Assembly: GCA_937124525.1 (NCBI GenBank)
Contig: CAKZLA010000167.1
Span: forward strand, 1-13,911
Length of the DNA: 13,911 nt
Source: an uncultured Desulfobacterium sp.
Lineage (GTDB): Bacteria; Desulfobacterota; Desulfobacteria; Desulfobacterales; Desulfobacteraceae
Direction of reading: 5' to 3'
The position numbers and the translations under genes were made by a program. Under the pieces are notes generated by a model. That model searched no databases and was not told where the DNA came from. It saw only the letters and a list, made by a program, of their open reading frames with translations. Positions within the stretch are counted from its first letter, which is position 1; each line of letters begins with the position of its first letter. Positions 13,896 to 13,911 of the stretch are shown here, piece after piece.

Positions 13896-13911
13896 TAAAA
13901 CCCCCGACATT

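Noticed and set aside
1..13911. CRISPR array
   Set aside because: No regularly spaced direct repeats of 20-40 bases are present anywhere; the repeats found are isolated inverted or tRNA-derived copies.

Overview
The window looks like chromosome from a mesophilic Gram-negative anaerobe, most likely a sulfate-reducing Desulfobacterota member of the Desulfobacter type. This is an inference from the CHASE2 cyclase, the moderate GC of the core genes, the Shine-Dalgarno usage and the style of the integrase stub. No 16S or other species marker is present.

Left and centre (1 to about 9430) is core-like. After about 600 bases of non-coding DNA, which holds a MITE-like inverted-repeat element, comes a complete CHASE2 class III adenylate cyclase (+ strand). 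It faces a six-gene ABC transporter operon on the - strand. In transcription order the operon is ATPase, ATPase, permease, permease, small DUF2160 membrane protein and periplasmic binding protein. This matches the glpSTPQUV glycerol uptake operon known from Rhizobium. The two ATPases carry complementary lesions: GlpS lacks the H-loop histidine and GlpT lacks the LSGGQ signature. The predicted dimer therefore has one good ATP site and one degenerate one. Three junctions in the operon contain inverted repeats, and two palindromes lie just upstream of glpS as candidate operators.

From about 9430 to the end the window is accessory. An attC-like cluster of palindromes (9558-9680) is followed by a decayed tRNA-Glu 3' end with its terminator (9962-10036). 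A better-preserved copy of the same tRNA end and terminator, in the same orientation, lies at 13262-13357. The 3.3 kb between the two copies carries small, mostly AT-rich cargo: a conserved hypothetical, a broken DUF1016-like nuclease fragment, an unrecognised two-gene module behind a strong promoter, and a DUF4160/DUF2442 toxin-antitoxin-like pair. Two inverted-repeat elements of about 124 bp flank the two-gene module. To the right of the second tRNA end a tyrosine-integrase gene begins with a good promoter and ribosome site, but it is cut off after its N-terminal domain. I read the region as successive integrations at one tRNA-Glu(CUC) gene, now partly decayed. The intact tRNA gene should lie beyond the right edge.

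I do not see a complete, clearly new system. The best candidates for something undescribed are the two-gene module at 11260-12066 and the structured repeats around it.
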